DNA of 47,903 nucleotides from Solimonas sp040391865 (GTDB lineage Bacteria > Pseudomonadota > Gammaproteobacteria > Nevskiales > Nevskiaceae): assembly GCA_040391865.1 (NCBI GenBank), contig JBEBWZ010000009.1, positions 1 through 47,903 on the forward strand, written 5' to 3'. A model generated the notes under the pieces. It did no database searches, was not told the origin of the DNA, and worked only from the letters and a program-made list of their open reading frames with translations. Both the position numbers and the translations under genes were made by a program. This document shows, one piece after another, positions 24,841 to 34,275 of the stretch. How positions within the stretch are numbered: the first letter of the stretch is position 1; the number at the start of each line of letters is the position of its first letter.

Positions 24841-25953
24841 TCAATTTCTATTCTGCACATCCGCATTCTTGAAACCAAACTGTTGCACGCCTTTCATGAA
24901 CTCACGGGCCGCTATCGGCCAAGCAAAGTTAGAGCGTGCGTATCCAACGCAGCTCCGTGAAAGCTGATCAATCCTTGTGGACATGATCGCTGAACAAATC
25001 TTTTCAGCCAACGTGTTCGAAGAACCTTCCGCACACCACCCCAGATCGTGGCTCTTGATATGCTCCAGCATATTAGTACCTGCAGTAACTATTGGAACAC
25101 AACCCATGCTCATGGCTTCAATTACTGCTTGAGGTTGCCCCTCGTAACGAGAAGAATGAATAAAAAGTCTCGCGTTGAATAAAGCCGAGAATTTATCCAA
25201 ACCAATAATGGTACCATTCAGTTCAACGAGATCGGAAATCCCGAGTTCCGCGACCAATTTAGAGGTATGTAAAAACCCGACACCCGAATTCGGACCGTAC
25301 ATCTTCAACTTCCATCCTTCCTCTCTTAAAACAGCCTGGCATTTCACGATAGCTGTAATTAGCAGATCAAGCCCTTTGTGATGGATGTCATATCTACCGA
25401 TATATAGTATTACTTTTTCTCGATCAATGTATTTAGTGTCACAAGATATCGTGTTCTCGCCCGATTCCAGAAACGATAAATCCACGCCATTCCGAGAGAC
25501 AAAGTATCTCGCGTGAGGGTTATAACTATTAATCCGCTCGGATTCCGATAAGAAATGAAGAGCCGCCGCATTTCGAATTACATATCCACTATAGCTCGCT
25601 AGAGCTATAGTCTTTTTTACTCTGCTCTTTGAGAACGAAGCTCTCATAAGGTTACTTCTGGGCGATAATATGTAAGGCACGCCAGTTGCCTTTAATCGTC
25701 TCGCCGCTCGAAAGACATTAAGGTCATATAACCCAGCAAGTACGGCAAAATCACATTGATGCACTTTGAATTCCGAGAAAGGCAGAATCTCAGCTCCATT
25801 TATTGAGAAGGATTTTACGACAGATTTATCCGTCGTAAAAATAGACGCCTTTACATCAAATGTCTCTTCTAGTTGCCGAGCCAGTAAGGTTACCGAATTC
25901 GATGGCCCACTAATTCTACCGGGTCGAAAACTGCAAAAGTAGCTCGCCCTCAT
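24841..25953 (-). CDS. Glycosyltransferase family 4
   Basis: The 370-residue protein is a GT4-type glycosyltransferase. The C-terminal GT-B domain contains YIGRYDIHHKGLDLL around residue 195 and SSRYEGQPQAVIEAMSMG around 290, with the donor-binding E-x7-E pattern. The N-terminus (RPGRISGPSNSVTLLA) is of the acceptor-binding kind. It overlaps the pyruvyl transferase gene upstream by 4 nt (ATGA). The region is strongly AT-rich compared with the flanks. Donor and acceptor cannot be predicted; UDP-ManNAcA is a candidate donor because the pathway for it is encoded upstream. Confidence 0.87.
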   Translation of the reverse strand: MRASYFCSFRPGRISGPSNSVTLLARQLEETFDVKASIFTTDKSVVKSFSINGAEILPFSEFKVHQCDFAVLAGLYDLNVFRAARRLKATGVPYILSPRSNLMRASFSKSRVKKTIALASYSGYVIRNAAALHFLSESERINSYNPHARYFVSRNGVDLSFLESGENTISCDTKYIDREKVILYIGRYDIHHKGLDLLITAIVKCQAVLREEGWKLKMYGPNSGVGFLHTSKLVAELGISDLVELNGTIIGLDKFSALFNARLFIHSSRYEGQPQAVIEAMSMGCVPIVTAGTNMLEHIKSHDLGWCAEGSSNTLAEKICSAIMSTRIDQLSRSCVGYARSNFAWPIAAREFMKGVQQFGFKNADVQNRN

Positions 25954-27035
25954 TGGCGAGCACTCCTAACGGCCTTAATTAGAGAATTCAGCGTTTTCTG
26001 ATGCGCCTCATCGACATGACTAGGTAAAATTGTTCGAACTTTACCGTGAACCTTGTCGAAGAAAAATTCCATCTTACGCTCAAACTGGTCAGCACTAGTG
26101 ACGCAAGAATCGGTCATGCCAATGTGCCGATAATAGCGCTCGGTCTTATGGTGTACGGGAATTGAAAGAACAGGAACTCCCAATGTGCACGCTACTATCC
26201 CCACATGGAGCTTGCCTGTGATAACACCTAGCGAGTGTTGGATGATTGCAATGACTTCTTCAGCATCGCTGTATTTACATAGACTAACAACAGACGGAAA
26301 GTCCAAAACTAGCTGTCGGAAAGGATAGCGTCCGGTATCTATCGCAACATCGTGCCCGGGACTGTCCACGAATAGCACTACTGAGCCACCGCCAGTACAT
26401 ATTTTTCGCAATTCGATTTCTATTGCTTCTTCGCATTCGCCGGTAAGATTCAAGCCAATATGAATACCAACATAGTCTCCTAGAAGGTACGGCTGGATGG
26501 CTCCAGTGATTCTTTTCAGAAATGCGGGGCTTTGTGCAAGATCAGTTCCCAGCCCAATGCGATCGGGATGAATACCCAAGCTCCTTGCAAAATCAACCGA
26601 CTCCTTATCTCTCAAGATAACGGGAATTGACTTTGACAGCATATGCCGAACAAATGGGGTTAGCCAAAAAGACGATATAGGTCCTGCTCCCGCGCCAATG
26701 ATCGCTACAGGGACTCTTAATATTCGTATAAGAAAGAAGGGGAGGTAGTGCCGACGAAGAAAATTAATTGACCAGCGGAGAATCGCCTTCGGAGGTTCTC
26801 CTAGGTAACCCCCGCCCCCAAAGACAAATAACTCAGCCCGAAAAAAATCCCTCAGAGTAGCTGCACGTACTTCTCCGCGGAACTCCGTTAAAACTTCCTT
26901 AGATGCAAAAGGAAGTACAACATCTACATCCGGAAATTCGGATCGAATTGCATCCAATATAATTCGAAATAATAAGTAATCTCCGAAATTACGTGAATAG
27001 TAACTTCCATGGAGAAAGACACATCCCTTTCTCAT
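25950..27035 (-). CDS. Polysaccharide pyruvyl transferase family protein
   Basis: Family members (WcaK, CsaB, AmsJ) add ketal-linked pyruvate to glycans, using phosphoenolpyruvate. The 361-residue protein shows the N-terminal NFGDYLL motif and the glycine-rich FVFGGGGYLGEP. Later it has VILRDKESVDFARSLG and, near the C-terminus, GKLHVGIVACTLGVPVLSIPVHHKT, all typical of the fold. A pyruvate group would make the polymer more acidic. It overlaps wzy and the next glycosyltransferase by 4 nt on each side. Enzymatic activity is inferred from family only. Confidence 0.85.
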   Translation of the reverse strand: MRKGCVFLHGSYYSRNFGDYLLFRIILDAIRSEFPDVDVVLPFASKEVLTEFRGEVRAATLRDFFRAELFVFGGGGYLGEPPKAILRWSINFLRRHYLPFFLIRILRVPVAIIGAGAGPISSFWLTPFVRHMLSKSIPVILRDKESVDFARSLGIHPDRIGLGTDLAQSPAFLKRITGAIQPYLLGDYVGIHIGLNLTGECEEAIEIELRKICTGGGSVVLFVDSPGHDVAIDTGRYPFRQLVLDFPSVVSLCKYSDAEEVIAIIQHSLGVITGKLHVGIVACTLGVPVLSIPVHHKTERYYRHIGMTDSCVTSADQFERKMEFFFDKVHGKVRTILPSHVDEAHQKTLNSLIKAVRSARQ

Positions 27036-28345
27036 CGGAGGCTCTCTCTTGAAAATCTTGGTTCAAAAGACAAAAAGCAATCCCTTGCAGAAACCAAAAT
27101 GCCAAGCATTACCCACGATGCTCTCGATTCAATAATATCGTTCGAAATAAGAAATACTGTAAATACCGATAAAATAGTGAAATAAAGAAACCGATGAACG
27201 CGATCGCTCTCGCTTGGCAACTGTAGAATTCTAAGGCTATTCGTCAGCAAAAAGAGGATAAATGCACTAAAGCCTATGACGCCGAAATCCATTAAGACCG
27301 ATACAAAAGTATTGTGAGGAAGTCCTACAGGCAAGGTTGTTCGAAGGCCAATTCCAAAAATTATAGACGAGATATCTTTAGACCAAAAATCAAAGTAGAC
27401 CATCATGCGGCCAAACCTATCTTCTTCTTGAACGTTATCAGCAAGTCTCAGAAATCTATGCCATGCCTTGTCTATGGATACTGAGTCTATAGCTGAATAT
27501 TTTGCTTGCAGACTTTCAACTGGAGATGAAATAAAACTGGCAATGACAACCAAGATCGTCGTAATTAATACGGCTGCCAAAATAAATGTTAGTGGACTTC
27601 TGACTTTATAACCAAAAACAAGTAGCGCTATCATCACAATGATGCAAGCAATGATCCCCATTCGGCTGCCAGTAAATATCGTGCTCCCGATAGCAAAAAT
27701 AAAAACGCACACACCCATGTAGCGCGCAAAAGAGTAGCCCGCCACCTTGCTCTGCTTAACAATAAAAAAGCCGCACAATATAGCTACAAAAACAGAGTAA
27801 ATCGACCAATAATTCGGATTATTGTATAAACCTGTGTACCCGCTATATTCTCGGACTGTTGTCGCGGCAGGAAGCAAGTTCTTTACAGGCATAGTCCCAA
27901 GATACTCTGAAGAAAACGACATCGCCGCAAGAAATATCATTACGACACTCCCGCCCCAGAATAATCCGGTAATAAAACCAAAAGCGTGCATCTGCTGCAT
28001 TGCGTATGTTGCAATTACCAGAATAATCAGGCCGCGACCATAATATAGTGCTCCTTCCTGCCAGTTGGCTACTTCTGCACGCTGAAATCCGAAAGACACA
28101 TACACCGCGACGACAAACAGTATGGCCATTAATAGCGAATAGATAATTAATCTTTCACTAATAATTATCATTCCAGACCTTAAAAAATGAATGGCTATTA
28201 GCATAAGCGGTATTGCATATGCCAGATTAGACATTACTCCACCCAAAATGAAATAAACACCATGCAGGACTGAAATGAAAAAACCTACCGCAATCGCGAT
28301 CCCATAAGCCGTTTGCGTTCGGCCACTCACCTTAAGATCGACCAT
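27032..28345 (-). CDS. wzy: Wzy-like O-antigen/capsule repeat-unit polymerase
   Basis: Wzy joins lipid-linked repeat units at the periplasmic face of the inner membrane. The 437-residue protein has about 10-12 hydrophobic segments spread over its length. A large hydrophilic loop lies around residues 270-340, and a Wzy/WaaL-like stretch (NPNYWSIYSVFVAIL, GSRMGIIACIIVMIALL) is in the middle. The overall shape and position between wzx and the glycosyltransferases support a polymerase. An O-antigen ligase fold cannot be excluded on sequence alone. Its start lies 19 nt inside the wzx 3' end. Confidence 0.85.
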   Translation of the reverse strand: MVDLKVSGRTQTAYGIAIAVGFFISVLHGVYFILGGVMSNLAYAIPLMLIAIHFLRSGMIIISERLIIYSLLMAILFVVAVYVSFGFQRAEVANWQEGALYYGRGLIILVIATYAMQQMHAFGFITGLFWGGSVVMIFLAAMSFSSEYLGTMPVKNLLPAATTVREYSGYTGLYNNPNYWSIYSVFVAILCGFFIVKQSKVAGYSFARYMGVCVFIFAIGSTIFTGSRMGIIACIIVMIALLVFGYKVRSPLTFILAAVLITTILVVIASFISSPVESLQAKYSAIDSVSIDKAWHRFLRLADNVQEEDRFGRMMVYFDFWSKDISSIIFGIGLRTTLPVGLPHNTFVSVLMDFGVIGFSAFILFLLTNSLRILQLPSESDRVHRFLYFTILSVFTVFLISNDIIESRASWVMLGILVSARDCFLSFEPRFSRESLR

Positions 28346-29619
28346 TTCATTACATTAATATCAAGAAGCTTATGTACAGAATAAGCCGACAGAACATTTT
28401 TTAGAATAATTCCCACAGAAATCCCAATACTGGCGCCCAATATAGAAAACTCTGGGGTTAATATTGCGCACAGTACAATGCTAATGACAGCAGTCATTAT
28501 AGTTATTTTTTTATTTTTCGCCTGGTGACCCGTCATATTGAGCAGATAGCTGACAGAACCAGTAGATACATTAATTAGTTGAGCAAACACAAGAATCTGT
28601 AAGGCTCGATATGCATCTATAAACTCTTCGCCAAAAAAACCAAGGATAAATTTTGGGGCAACCAGGCACGCTAACGCAAATGGTAAGCATACTGTTGTAA
28701 CGAGGATTGCGGATTTTGAAACCAGTTCCTGTAACTCATCCTTCTTGCCGTCTTTGTGTAAAACTGCAAATTTTGGAGCGGTCACACTACTGACTACTAC
28801 CAAAATAAAATTCACCGATAACGCCACTTTGAACGCAATCGAAAAAATTCCAATCTCATCACTTTCCAGATATAAGCCCATTACCAGCGTTGCCCCCGCC
28901 TGTCCTAGATAGCCAACTACGGCAATTGCAGCATAGTCAGGCAGCGACGACATAAATTCTGATTGGGAAAATTTATCACTTGAAGTGTGCTGCTTGCCTG
29001 GCACTTCTTTGGAAATAACTCTATTGATGACAAATAGAGATGCAATAAAACCGAAAAGTGCCACTATTGAAAACACAAGCGTCGCTATTGTGACATTTAA
29101 GTTTATTCCTATAACCCATAAAACTGCCAATACAGCCGCAACAATAAAGGATAATCCTCCCGTTTCAAAAATTGGCGAAATCCAGGCCTTTCCTATCCCT
29201 TTTAAAAGTGACGCATTGAGATACACAAGAACATAAGGTGGTAGCAGAAAGGCCATCGCCAGTAAAACGTCCGTAAGAGCGGGCGATTTGAAAATGACGT
29301 TTGAAATGAACTCCGAAGATATCAACATCAAAATGGCGCCAATGGCTGAAAGACATAGACCCATTGATAGCATCAATTTTCGCAGTTTCGCCTGACCGAG
29401 CTTATCGCCGGAAGAAAATGCAATCGCTGAGAATCTAACAGCCGCAGAATCCATTCCTAATTTGGAAAGAACCGCAACCAGCCCTACCACGGCAAAACCT
29501 AATGAGAATAAGCCGACGCCATCGGCCCCTAGAGAGAGCGCTAGTACGTAGCTAAATACCAGCCCCCCTCCAGCGGACAGAGCACGTGTAAAAAAAGTCG
29601 CAATCAGGCTCTTAATCAA
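28327..29619 (-). CDS. wzx: Wzx-like repeat-unit flippase (MATE/MOP superfamily)
   Basis: Wzx moves lipid-linked repeat units across the inner membrane. The 430-residue protein has about 12 membrane helices. Its N-terminus (FTRALSAGGGLVFSYVLALSLGADGVGLFSLG) is characteristic of the polysaccharide transporter group of the MOP family. The frame begins with a TTG at 29619; no ATG gives a family-length protein and no strong Shine-Dalgarno is visible, so the exact start is uncertain. It is preceded by wecC (37 nt spacer) and overlaps wzy by 19 nt. Confidence 0.88.
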   Translation of the reverse strand: MIKSLIATFFTRALSAGGGLVFSYVLALSLGADGVGLFSLGFAVVGLVAVLSKLGMDSAAVRFSAIAFSSGDKLGQAKLRKLMLSMGLCLSAIGAILMLISSEFISNVIFKSPALTDVLLAMAFLLPPYVLVYLNASLLKGIGKAWISPIFETGGLSFIVAAVLAVLWVIGINLNVTIATLVFSIVALFGFIASLFVINRVISKEVPGKQHTSSDKFSQSEFMSSLPDYAAIAVVGYLGQAGATLVMGLYLESDEIGIFSIAFKVALSVNFILVVVSSVTAPKFAVLHKDGKKDELQELVSKSAILVTTVCLPFALACLVAPKFILGFFGEEFIDAYRALQILVFAQLINVSTGSVSYLLNMTGHQAKNKKITIMTAVISIVLCAILTPEFSILGASIGISVGIILKNVLSAYSVHKLLDINVMKWSILR

Positions 29620-29656
29620 CTGAAATGCCTTGTTATAATTTATGCTTAATTAGCCA

Positions 29657-30916
29657 TTAACCTAAAGGAAATCGAGTGGTAAATGAATACTGGCGCGTGC
29701 CAATTCCAAGTCCAGAAAAGACATTATGATCAACCAATAGAACTTCGACGTCTGCAGTTGTGCACTTGCCAAGCTCAGGTAGAAGATGAACATTACCGGG
29801 CAATGCGGTGGGAAGCTTTTCTATGTGTGGCTCAACCAAGTATATGGGGCCTCGATGTTTCTTACATATCTGCTTGATTACTTCCAGAGCTGGACTTTCC
29901 CTAATATCATCAATATTAGCTTTGAAGGTCAGGCCAAAGAACTTAATTGATACGTTCTCAGGGTTCGAAAGTCCGTGATTTTTAAGAAATTCTTGAACAA
30001 GGCTTTCAATTTTTTCTGCCACCCAAATTGGCTTCCTGTCATTTACCTGCCGAGCTGTCCTTATAAGAGGTGAAATATCAGGACATTGACTTACGATGAA
30101 CCATGGATCCACCGCAATACAATGGCCACCAACTCCCGGACCAGGCTGAAGTATATTAACGCGCGGATGTCTGTTGGCTAGACTAATCAGCTCCCAGATA
30201 TCGACATTATATCTGTCACATATGATGGACAACTCATTGGCAAATGCAATATTGACATCCCTAAAACTGTTTTCAGTTAGCTTACAAAGCTCCGCCGTCC
30301 GTGCATTTGTCACAATGCATTCGCCGGTTACAAAAGTTTTATAGAGTTCAACGGCATATGACGAGCACTTGGGGGTAAGTCCGCCAATGACCCTGTCATT
30401 TTGGACTAGTTCTCGTAGCACCTGGCCTGGCAAAACTCGTTCTGGGCAATGCGCAACTCTGATATCGGAGTTCTCGCCATGCGTTTGCGGAAAAGTCAGA
30501 TCCGGACGCAGTTCTGCCATCCAAGCAGCCATCTGCTCTGTGGCACCTACTGGAGACGTTGATTCGAGAATGACCAGGTTTCCTGGCTGAAGAACCGGAG
30601 CTATGGCCTTGCTGGCTGATTCGATGTAACGGAGGTCAGGCTCGTGATCGCCCTTAAATGGTGTCGGAACGGCAATCAAAAAAGCGTCAGCTGGCTCGGG
30701 AACGGTAGTCGCTCTTAAATACCCTTCTGTGACGGCCGCTTGTACAACCATATCTAGATCGGGCTCGACGATGTGTATTCGGCCTTCATTAATGGTGTCT
30801 ACGGCGTTCTGATTGACGTCTACGCCCACCACTCTTATTTTTCGAGAAGCGAACACTGCAGCAGTAGGAAGGCCAATGTAGCCTAGGCCGACGACCGATA
30901 TGGTATTAAAAGGCAT
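29657..30916 (-). CDS. wecC: UDP-N-acetyl-D-mannosamine dehydrogenase
   Basis: WecC oxidises UDP-ManNAc to UDP-ManNAcA with NAD. From the ATG at 30916 the protein has 419 residues, the usual length. The NAD motif is VVGLGYIGLPTAAVFA, LTENSFRDVNIAFANEL is the dimer helix, and the catalytic cysteine is in PGVGGHCIAVDPWFI. FFGLTFKANIDDIRESPA marks the C-terminal domain. The frame continues 16 codons further upstream, but the N-terminus of the family begins at MPFNTISVVG. It follows wecB, so the pair is expected to make UDP-ManNAcA. UDP-GlcNAc dehydrogenase activity is a less likely alternative. Confidence 0.94.
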   Translation of the reverse strand: MPFNTISVVGLGYIGLPTAAVFASRKIRVVGVDVNQNAVDTINEGRIHIVEPDLDMVVQAAVTEGYLRATTVPEPADAFLIAVPTPFKGDHEPDLRYIESASKAIAPVLQPGNLVILESTSPVGATEQMAAWMAELRPDLTFPQTHGENSDIRVAHCPERVLPGQVLRELVQNDRVIGGLTPKCSSYAVELYKTFVTGECIVTNARTAELCKLTENSFRDVNIAFANELSIICDRYNVDIWELISLANRHPRVNILQPGPGVGGHCIAVDPWFIVSQCPDISPLIRTARQVNDRKPIWVAEKIESLVQEFLKNHGLSNPENVSIKFFGLTFKANIDDIRESPALEVIKQICKKHRGPIYLVEPHIEKLPTALPGNVHLLPELGKCTTADVEVLLVDHNVFSGLGIGTRQYSFTTRFPLG

Positions 30917-30944
30917 GCTATTTTTGAGGTGCTTAATTAATAAG

Positions 30945-30960
30945 GCCCAGCTAGCTGGGC
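30945..30960. repeat. Perfect 16 nt palindrome between wecB and wecC
   Basis: GCCCAGCTAGCTGGGC is a perfect palindrome in the 111 nt spacer. As RNA it can fold into a 6 bp stem with a CUAG tetraloop. On the minus strand it is followed by an AT-rich stretch (cttattaattaag), which may give weak attenuation. Function is unknown. Confidence 0.5.
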
Positions 30961-31027
30961 GCATTCAACGGAACTTACGATTTTCCGGCAAGGACGGAAA
31001 TCGCTTTGTGCTTCGCCGCAATGGCAA

Positions 31028-32188
31028 TCAAGAAAGTGATTTTACCTCGGTCAACCGATTGATAATTCGCGCACAAGCTTTTCCATCGCCATAAGGATTA
31101 TGCGCCACGCTCATCCGCCGATATTCAGTAGCATTTGTCATCAACAAGCGCACTTCCTCTTCAATTTTTGCGGCGTCAGTTCCCACCAATTTGACCGTCC
31201 CCGCCTCAACTGCTTCTGGTCGCTCTGTAGTATCTCGCATTACGAGAACCGGCTTGCCGAGGGAAGGGGCTTCTTCCTGCACACCGCCCGAATCAGTAAC
31301 GATCAAGTAAGAGCGCGACATGAGGTATACGAACGGAAGGTAATCGAGAGGCTCAATCAGGAGCACATTCTTTATGTCTTTAAGAATTCGATAAACCGGC
31401 TCTCGTACATTTGGATTCAGGTGAACGGGATAAACGATTTGACAGTCGGGATAATCGCGAGCGAGATTTGCAAGGGCAATGCAGATTCTCTCGAAGCCCT
31501 CACCAAAGCTTTCTCTGCGGTGCCCCGTAACCAGGATCAGTCTTTGGTCTTCGTGGAGCCACGGAAACTGTTTGGCTGCTTCGCTTCGCAAGGCATCTTC
31601 GAATTCCAGCCTCCTGGCGATCAATAGAAGCGCATCAATAACCGTATTCCCGGTTACTTGAATACTGTCAGCCGGCACTCCCTCACGTAATAGATTCTCT
31701 TGAGAGCGGCGCGTTGGAGCGAAGTGCAGAGAGGCTAGCGCGCCTGTGAGCTTCCTATTGGCCTCTTCTGGCCACGGTGAGTGCATGTTCCCTGTTCTTA
31801 GGCCAGCCTCTACATGGCCAACTTTCACCTGTTGATAAAAGCAGGCCAAGGTCGTTGCCAATGTCGTTGTCGTATCGCCATGGACTAAAGCAATATCAGG
31901 GCGCCAGTTCTGAATTACTCCCCGCACTCCAAGCAGAATGGACGACGTCAAATCTGTTAAATCTTGACCTGGCCTCATCAAATTCAAATCAAAGTCCGGC
32001 TTGATCTGAAATAGCGTCAGAACTTGATCCAGCATCTCTCTGTGCTGGGCTGTAACACAAACTTTGCAATCAATACCTGTAGTGGCCTTAAGAGCCAGCA
32101 CAAGCGGAGCCATTTTAATTGCTTCAGGGCGGGTGCCAAAAACCACAAGAATACGTCGCAAATCCAGTGCGCGGCCGTCAGGAGACAC
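31028..32188 (-). CDS. wecB: UDP-N-acetylglucosamine 2-epimerase (non-hydrolysing)
   Basis: WecB converts UDP-GlcNAc to UDP-ManNAc. The protein has 386 residues. It has the N-terminal FGTRPEAIKMAPL, VHGDTTTTLATTLA, HVEAGLRTGN and GHRRESFGEGFE segments. The C-terminal TDSGGVQEEAPSLGKPVLVMRDTTERPEA is the family hallmark. The start is a GTG at 32188 with an AGAGGAA ribosome site just upstream. It sits 51 nt after the WbpM/PglF-like gene and 111 nt before wecC. With WecC it provides the ManNAcA donor. Confidence 0.96.
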   Translation of the reverse strand: MSPDGRALDLRRILVVFGTRPEAIKMAPLVLALKATTGIDCKVCVTAQHREMLDQVLTLFQIKPDFDLNLMRPGQDLTDLTSSILLGVRGVIQNWRPDIALVHGDTTTTLATTLACFYQQVKVGHVEAGLRTGNMHSPWPEEANRKLTGALASLHFAPTRRSQENLLREGVPADSIQVTGNTVIDALLLIARRLEFEDALRSEAAKQFPWLHEDQRLILVTGHRRESFGEGFERICIALANLARDYPDCQIVYPVHLNPNVREPVYRILKDIKNVLLIEPLDYLPFVYLMSRSYLIVTDSGGVQEEAPSLGKPVLVMRDTTERPEAVEAGTVKLVGTDAAKIEEEVRLLMTNATEYRRMSVAHNPYGDGKACARIINRLTEVKSLS

Positions 32189-32239
32189 GAGAGTTCCTCT
32201 TTAAAATACGCAGCTTTTTCAGGGGAAGTGCCCTGATCG

Positions 32240-34261
32240 TCAATGAACCAGCACGCTGCTGGATCCCGTAGGTGGCGCTACGTAAATATCCTCGCTCTCG
32301 GCCGCTAAGATTGGGCGCGGCGTCTTTGAGTTTGCCATTTCAACGTCCCTTTCAGTGATTTTTGCCCCTGCTTGAGCCGGACGCTTTGAATTTCGCACGA
32401 AGCCGGTAACCAGCGTTGCGAGAATCTCTACAGTTTGGTCCTCGCAAAATGCGTCCAACCCGTCCCCGATTCTTTCCATAAGTGGAGAAAGTGCGTCCCA
32501 CGCCACCATTGCCTCCATCGCCATAAATATTCGCGGATGCTCAGTTGCTTTGGGTGACTCCCCAATCAATAGCTCTTCGAAAAGCTTCTCGCCTGGACGC
32601 AATCCTGTGTACGTAATCTCAATATCGCCCTGACAAGTGCTGGAATCTCGCACCTCCAATCCGGACAGATGGATCATTCGACGAGCAAGCTCGGCAATCT
32701 TTACCGGCTCCCCCATATCAAGCACGAATACCTCACCATTGCGCCCCATCGAGCCTGCCTGGAGCACTAACTGCGCGGCTTCTGGAATGGTCATGAAGTA
32801 GCGGGTTACATCACGGTGGGTCACCGTTACAGGACCTCCGCGCTTTATCTGCTCGCGGAACAAGGGCACCACCGATCCACTGGAGGCCAGCACGTTGCCA
32901 AAGCGCACCATCGACATCCGTACCTGGGGATTCTGCTCTGACAATGCCTGCACAATCAGCTCGCAGACTCGCTTGGAGGCCCCCATCACATTGGTGGGCC
33001 GTACAGCCTTGTCGGTGGAGATCAATACAAAATTCTGCACGCCGGTCTTGAGCGCACTTTGGACAGTATTTAAGGTGCCGAAGACGTTGTTGCGCACCGC
33101 AGAGATGACGTTGCTCTCCACTAGGGGGACGTGCTTGTAGGCTGCAGCGTGATAAACCGTTTCGATCTTGTACTGCTGCATTGCGCGTTGCAGTGCGGGC
33201 TCGTCCAGTACGGTGTTGAGGATGGGCACGATGGTGCACTGGCTGGCTTGTGGTAGCTCGCGCAGCTCCCGCTCGATCTTGTAAAGCCCATATTCACAGA
33301 CTTCAAACAGGACGATCTTGCGCGCGCCTTGCTTCACCACCTGGCGGCATAGCTCCGAGCCAATGGAGCCCCCAGCGCCAGTGACCATGACCGCCTTGTC
33401 CTTGATGAACAAGTCCAACAGCGAGTCCACCGGAGCTACAGGATCGCGCTCCAGCAGGTCTTCGATCTGTACTTCACGCAACTCGTCTACTTGTTTGCTG
33501 CCGCTGGCCAAGTCTTCCATGCCGGGCATGACCAGCACTTTGACGGCAAGCGCTTCCAGACTTTGAAGAATCTCGCGCTGCCGCGCACGAGAAGCTGAGG
33601 GAATTGCGAGCAATACTCGTTCGAAAGTCTGCCGGCTTTTCAATAGCGGTAGCTCGGACATCCTGTACACCGGTAATCCCAGCAATATGCGCCCCTGCAA
33701 CCGGGATTCATCATCAACAAAACCCACGGGTCGGTATTGGCAATTGATGCTCAGTGCAGAAGCCAGTTGCGTGCCCGCATCTCCCGCGCCGTAAATCAAT
33801 ACGTTGGTCAGTTGCTGCTTAGCCAGTACTGGGCGCAGGAAGCGCTTGGCAACCATCCGTACCAACAGCAACAGACAAAAGCCGAACAAACCAAACAGAA
33901 GCACCACATTCCACGGAGCAGCAACGCCCCCGAAAACCACACAGGCGGAATAGGTCAACATGGCGCCGAGCAAGACCGACAAGGCGGAGCGTTCCACAAA
34001 CTCCATGCCTATAAAGCGTACCACCGCTTTATAGGCGCCGGTCGCAAAGAGCGACAACATCACCAGCAACGGGCCCAGGACGAGGAACGGAATAAGGGCA
34101 GGCAGCTGCGCGCCCGGCTCTCGCAACAGCATCACCGCGAGAGCGGCGCTCACAAACAAAACCGCCGCATCAACCGATGCGGCGAGTGAAATTTTTGCGC
34201 GCGACCCCAGCGATATCAGTCGATATGCGGCATCAATACGCCATGAATTTTTCATTTCCAT
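32240..34261 (-). CDS. WbpM/PglF/CapD-type UDP-GlcNAc 4,6-dehydratase
   Basis: Membrane-bound SDR dehydratases of this type make UDP-4-keto-6-deoxy-GlcNAc. The 673-residue protein has four membrane segments in the first 135 residues and a first Rossmann-like domain at about 150-275 (IYGAGDAGTQLASAL). The catalytic SDR domain runs from about 288, with TGAGGSIGSE at 294-303 and STDKAVRPTNVMGASKR at 415-431. The usual catalytic tyrosine is replaced by Met 426 before Lys 430, which is typical of this dehydratase group rather than epimerases. It is the first gene of the cluster. A short SD-like AAGGG precedes the ATG at 34261. An ambiguous epimerase name is often used for such proteins. Confidence 0.93.
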   Translation of the reverse strand: MEMKNSWRIDAAYRLISLGSRAKISLAASVDAAVLFVSAALAVMLLREPGAQLPALIPFLVLGPLLVMLSLFATGAYKAVVRFIGMEFVERSALSVLLGAMLTYSACVVFGGVAAPWNVVLLFGLFGFCLLLLVRMVAKRFLRPVLAKQQLTNVLIYGAGDAGTQLASALSINCQYRPVGFVDDESRLQGRILLGLPVYRMSELPLLKSRQTFERVLLAIPSASRARQREILQSLEALAVKVLVMPGMEDLASGSKQVDELREVQIEDLLERDPVAPVDSLLDLFIKDKAVMVTGAGGSIGSELCRQVVKQGARKIVLFEVCEYGLYKIERELRELPQASQCTIVPILNTVLDEPALQRAMQQYKIETVYHAAAYKHVPLVESNVISAVRNNVFGTLNTVQSALKTGVQNFVLISTDKAVRPTNVMGASKRVCELIVQALSEQNPQVRMSMVRFGNVLASSGSVVPLFREQIKRGGPVTVTHRDVTRYFMTIPEAAQLVLQAGSMGRNGEVFVLDMGEPVKIAELARRMIHLSGLEVRDSSTCQGDIEITYTGLRPGEKLFEELLIGESPKATEHPRIFMAMEAMVAWDALSPLMERIGDGLDAFCEDQTVEILATLVTGFVRNSKRPAQAGAKITERDVEMANSKTPRPILAAESEDIYVAPPTGSSSVLVH

Positions 34262-34275
34262 ACTGCCCTTGCATT

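Noticed and set aside
27032..28345. WaaL-type O-antigen ligase in place of Wzy
   Set aside because: The position between wzx and glycosyltransferases in a Wza/Wzc locus favours a polymerase, although sequence alone does not exclude a ligase.
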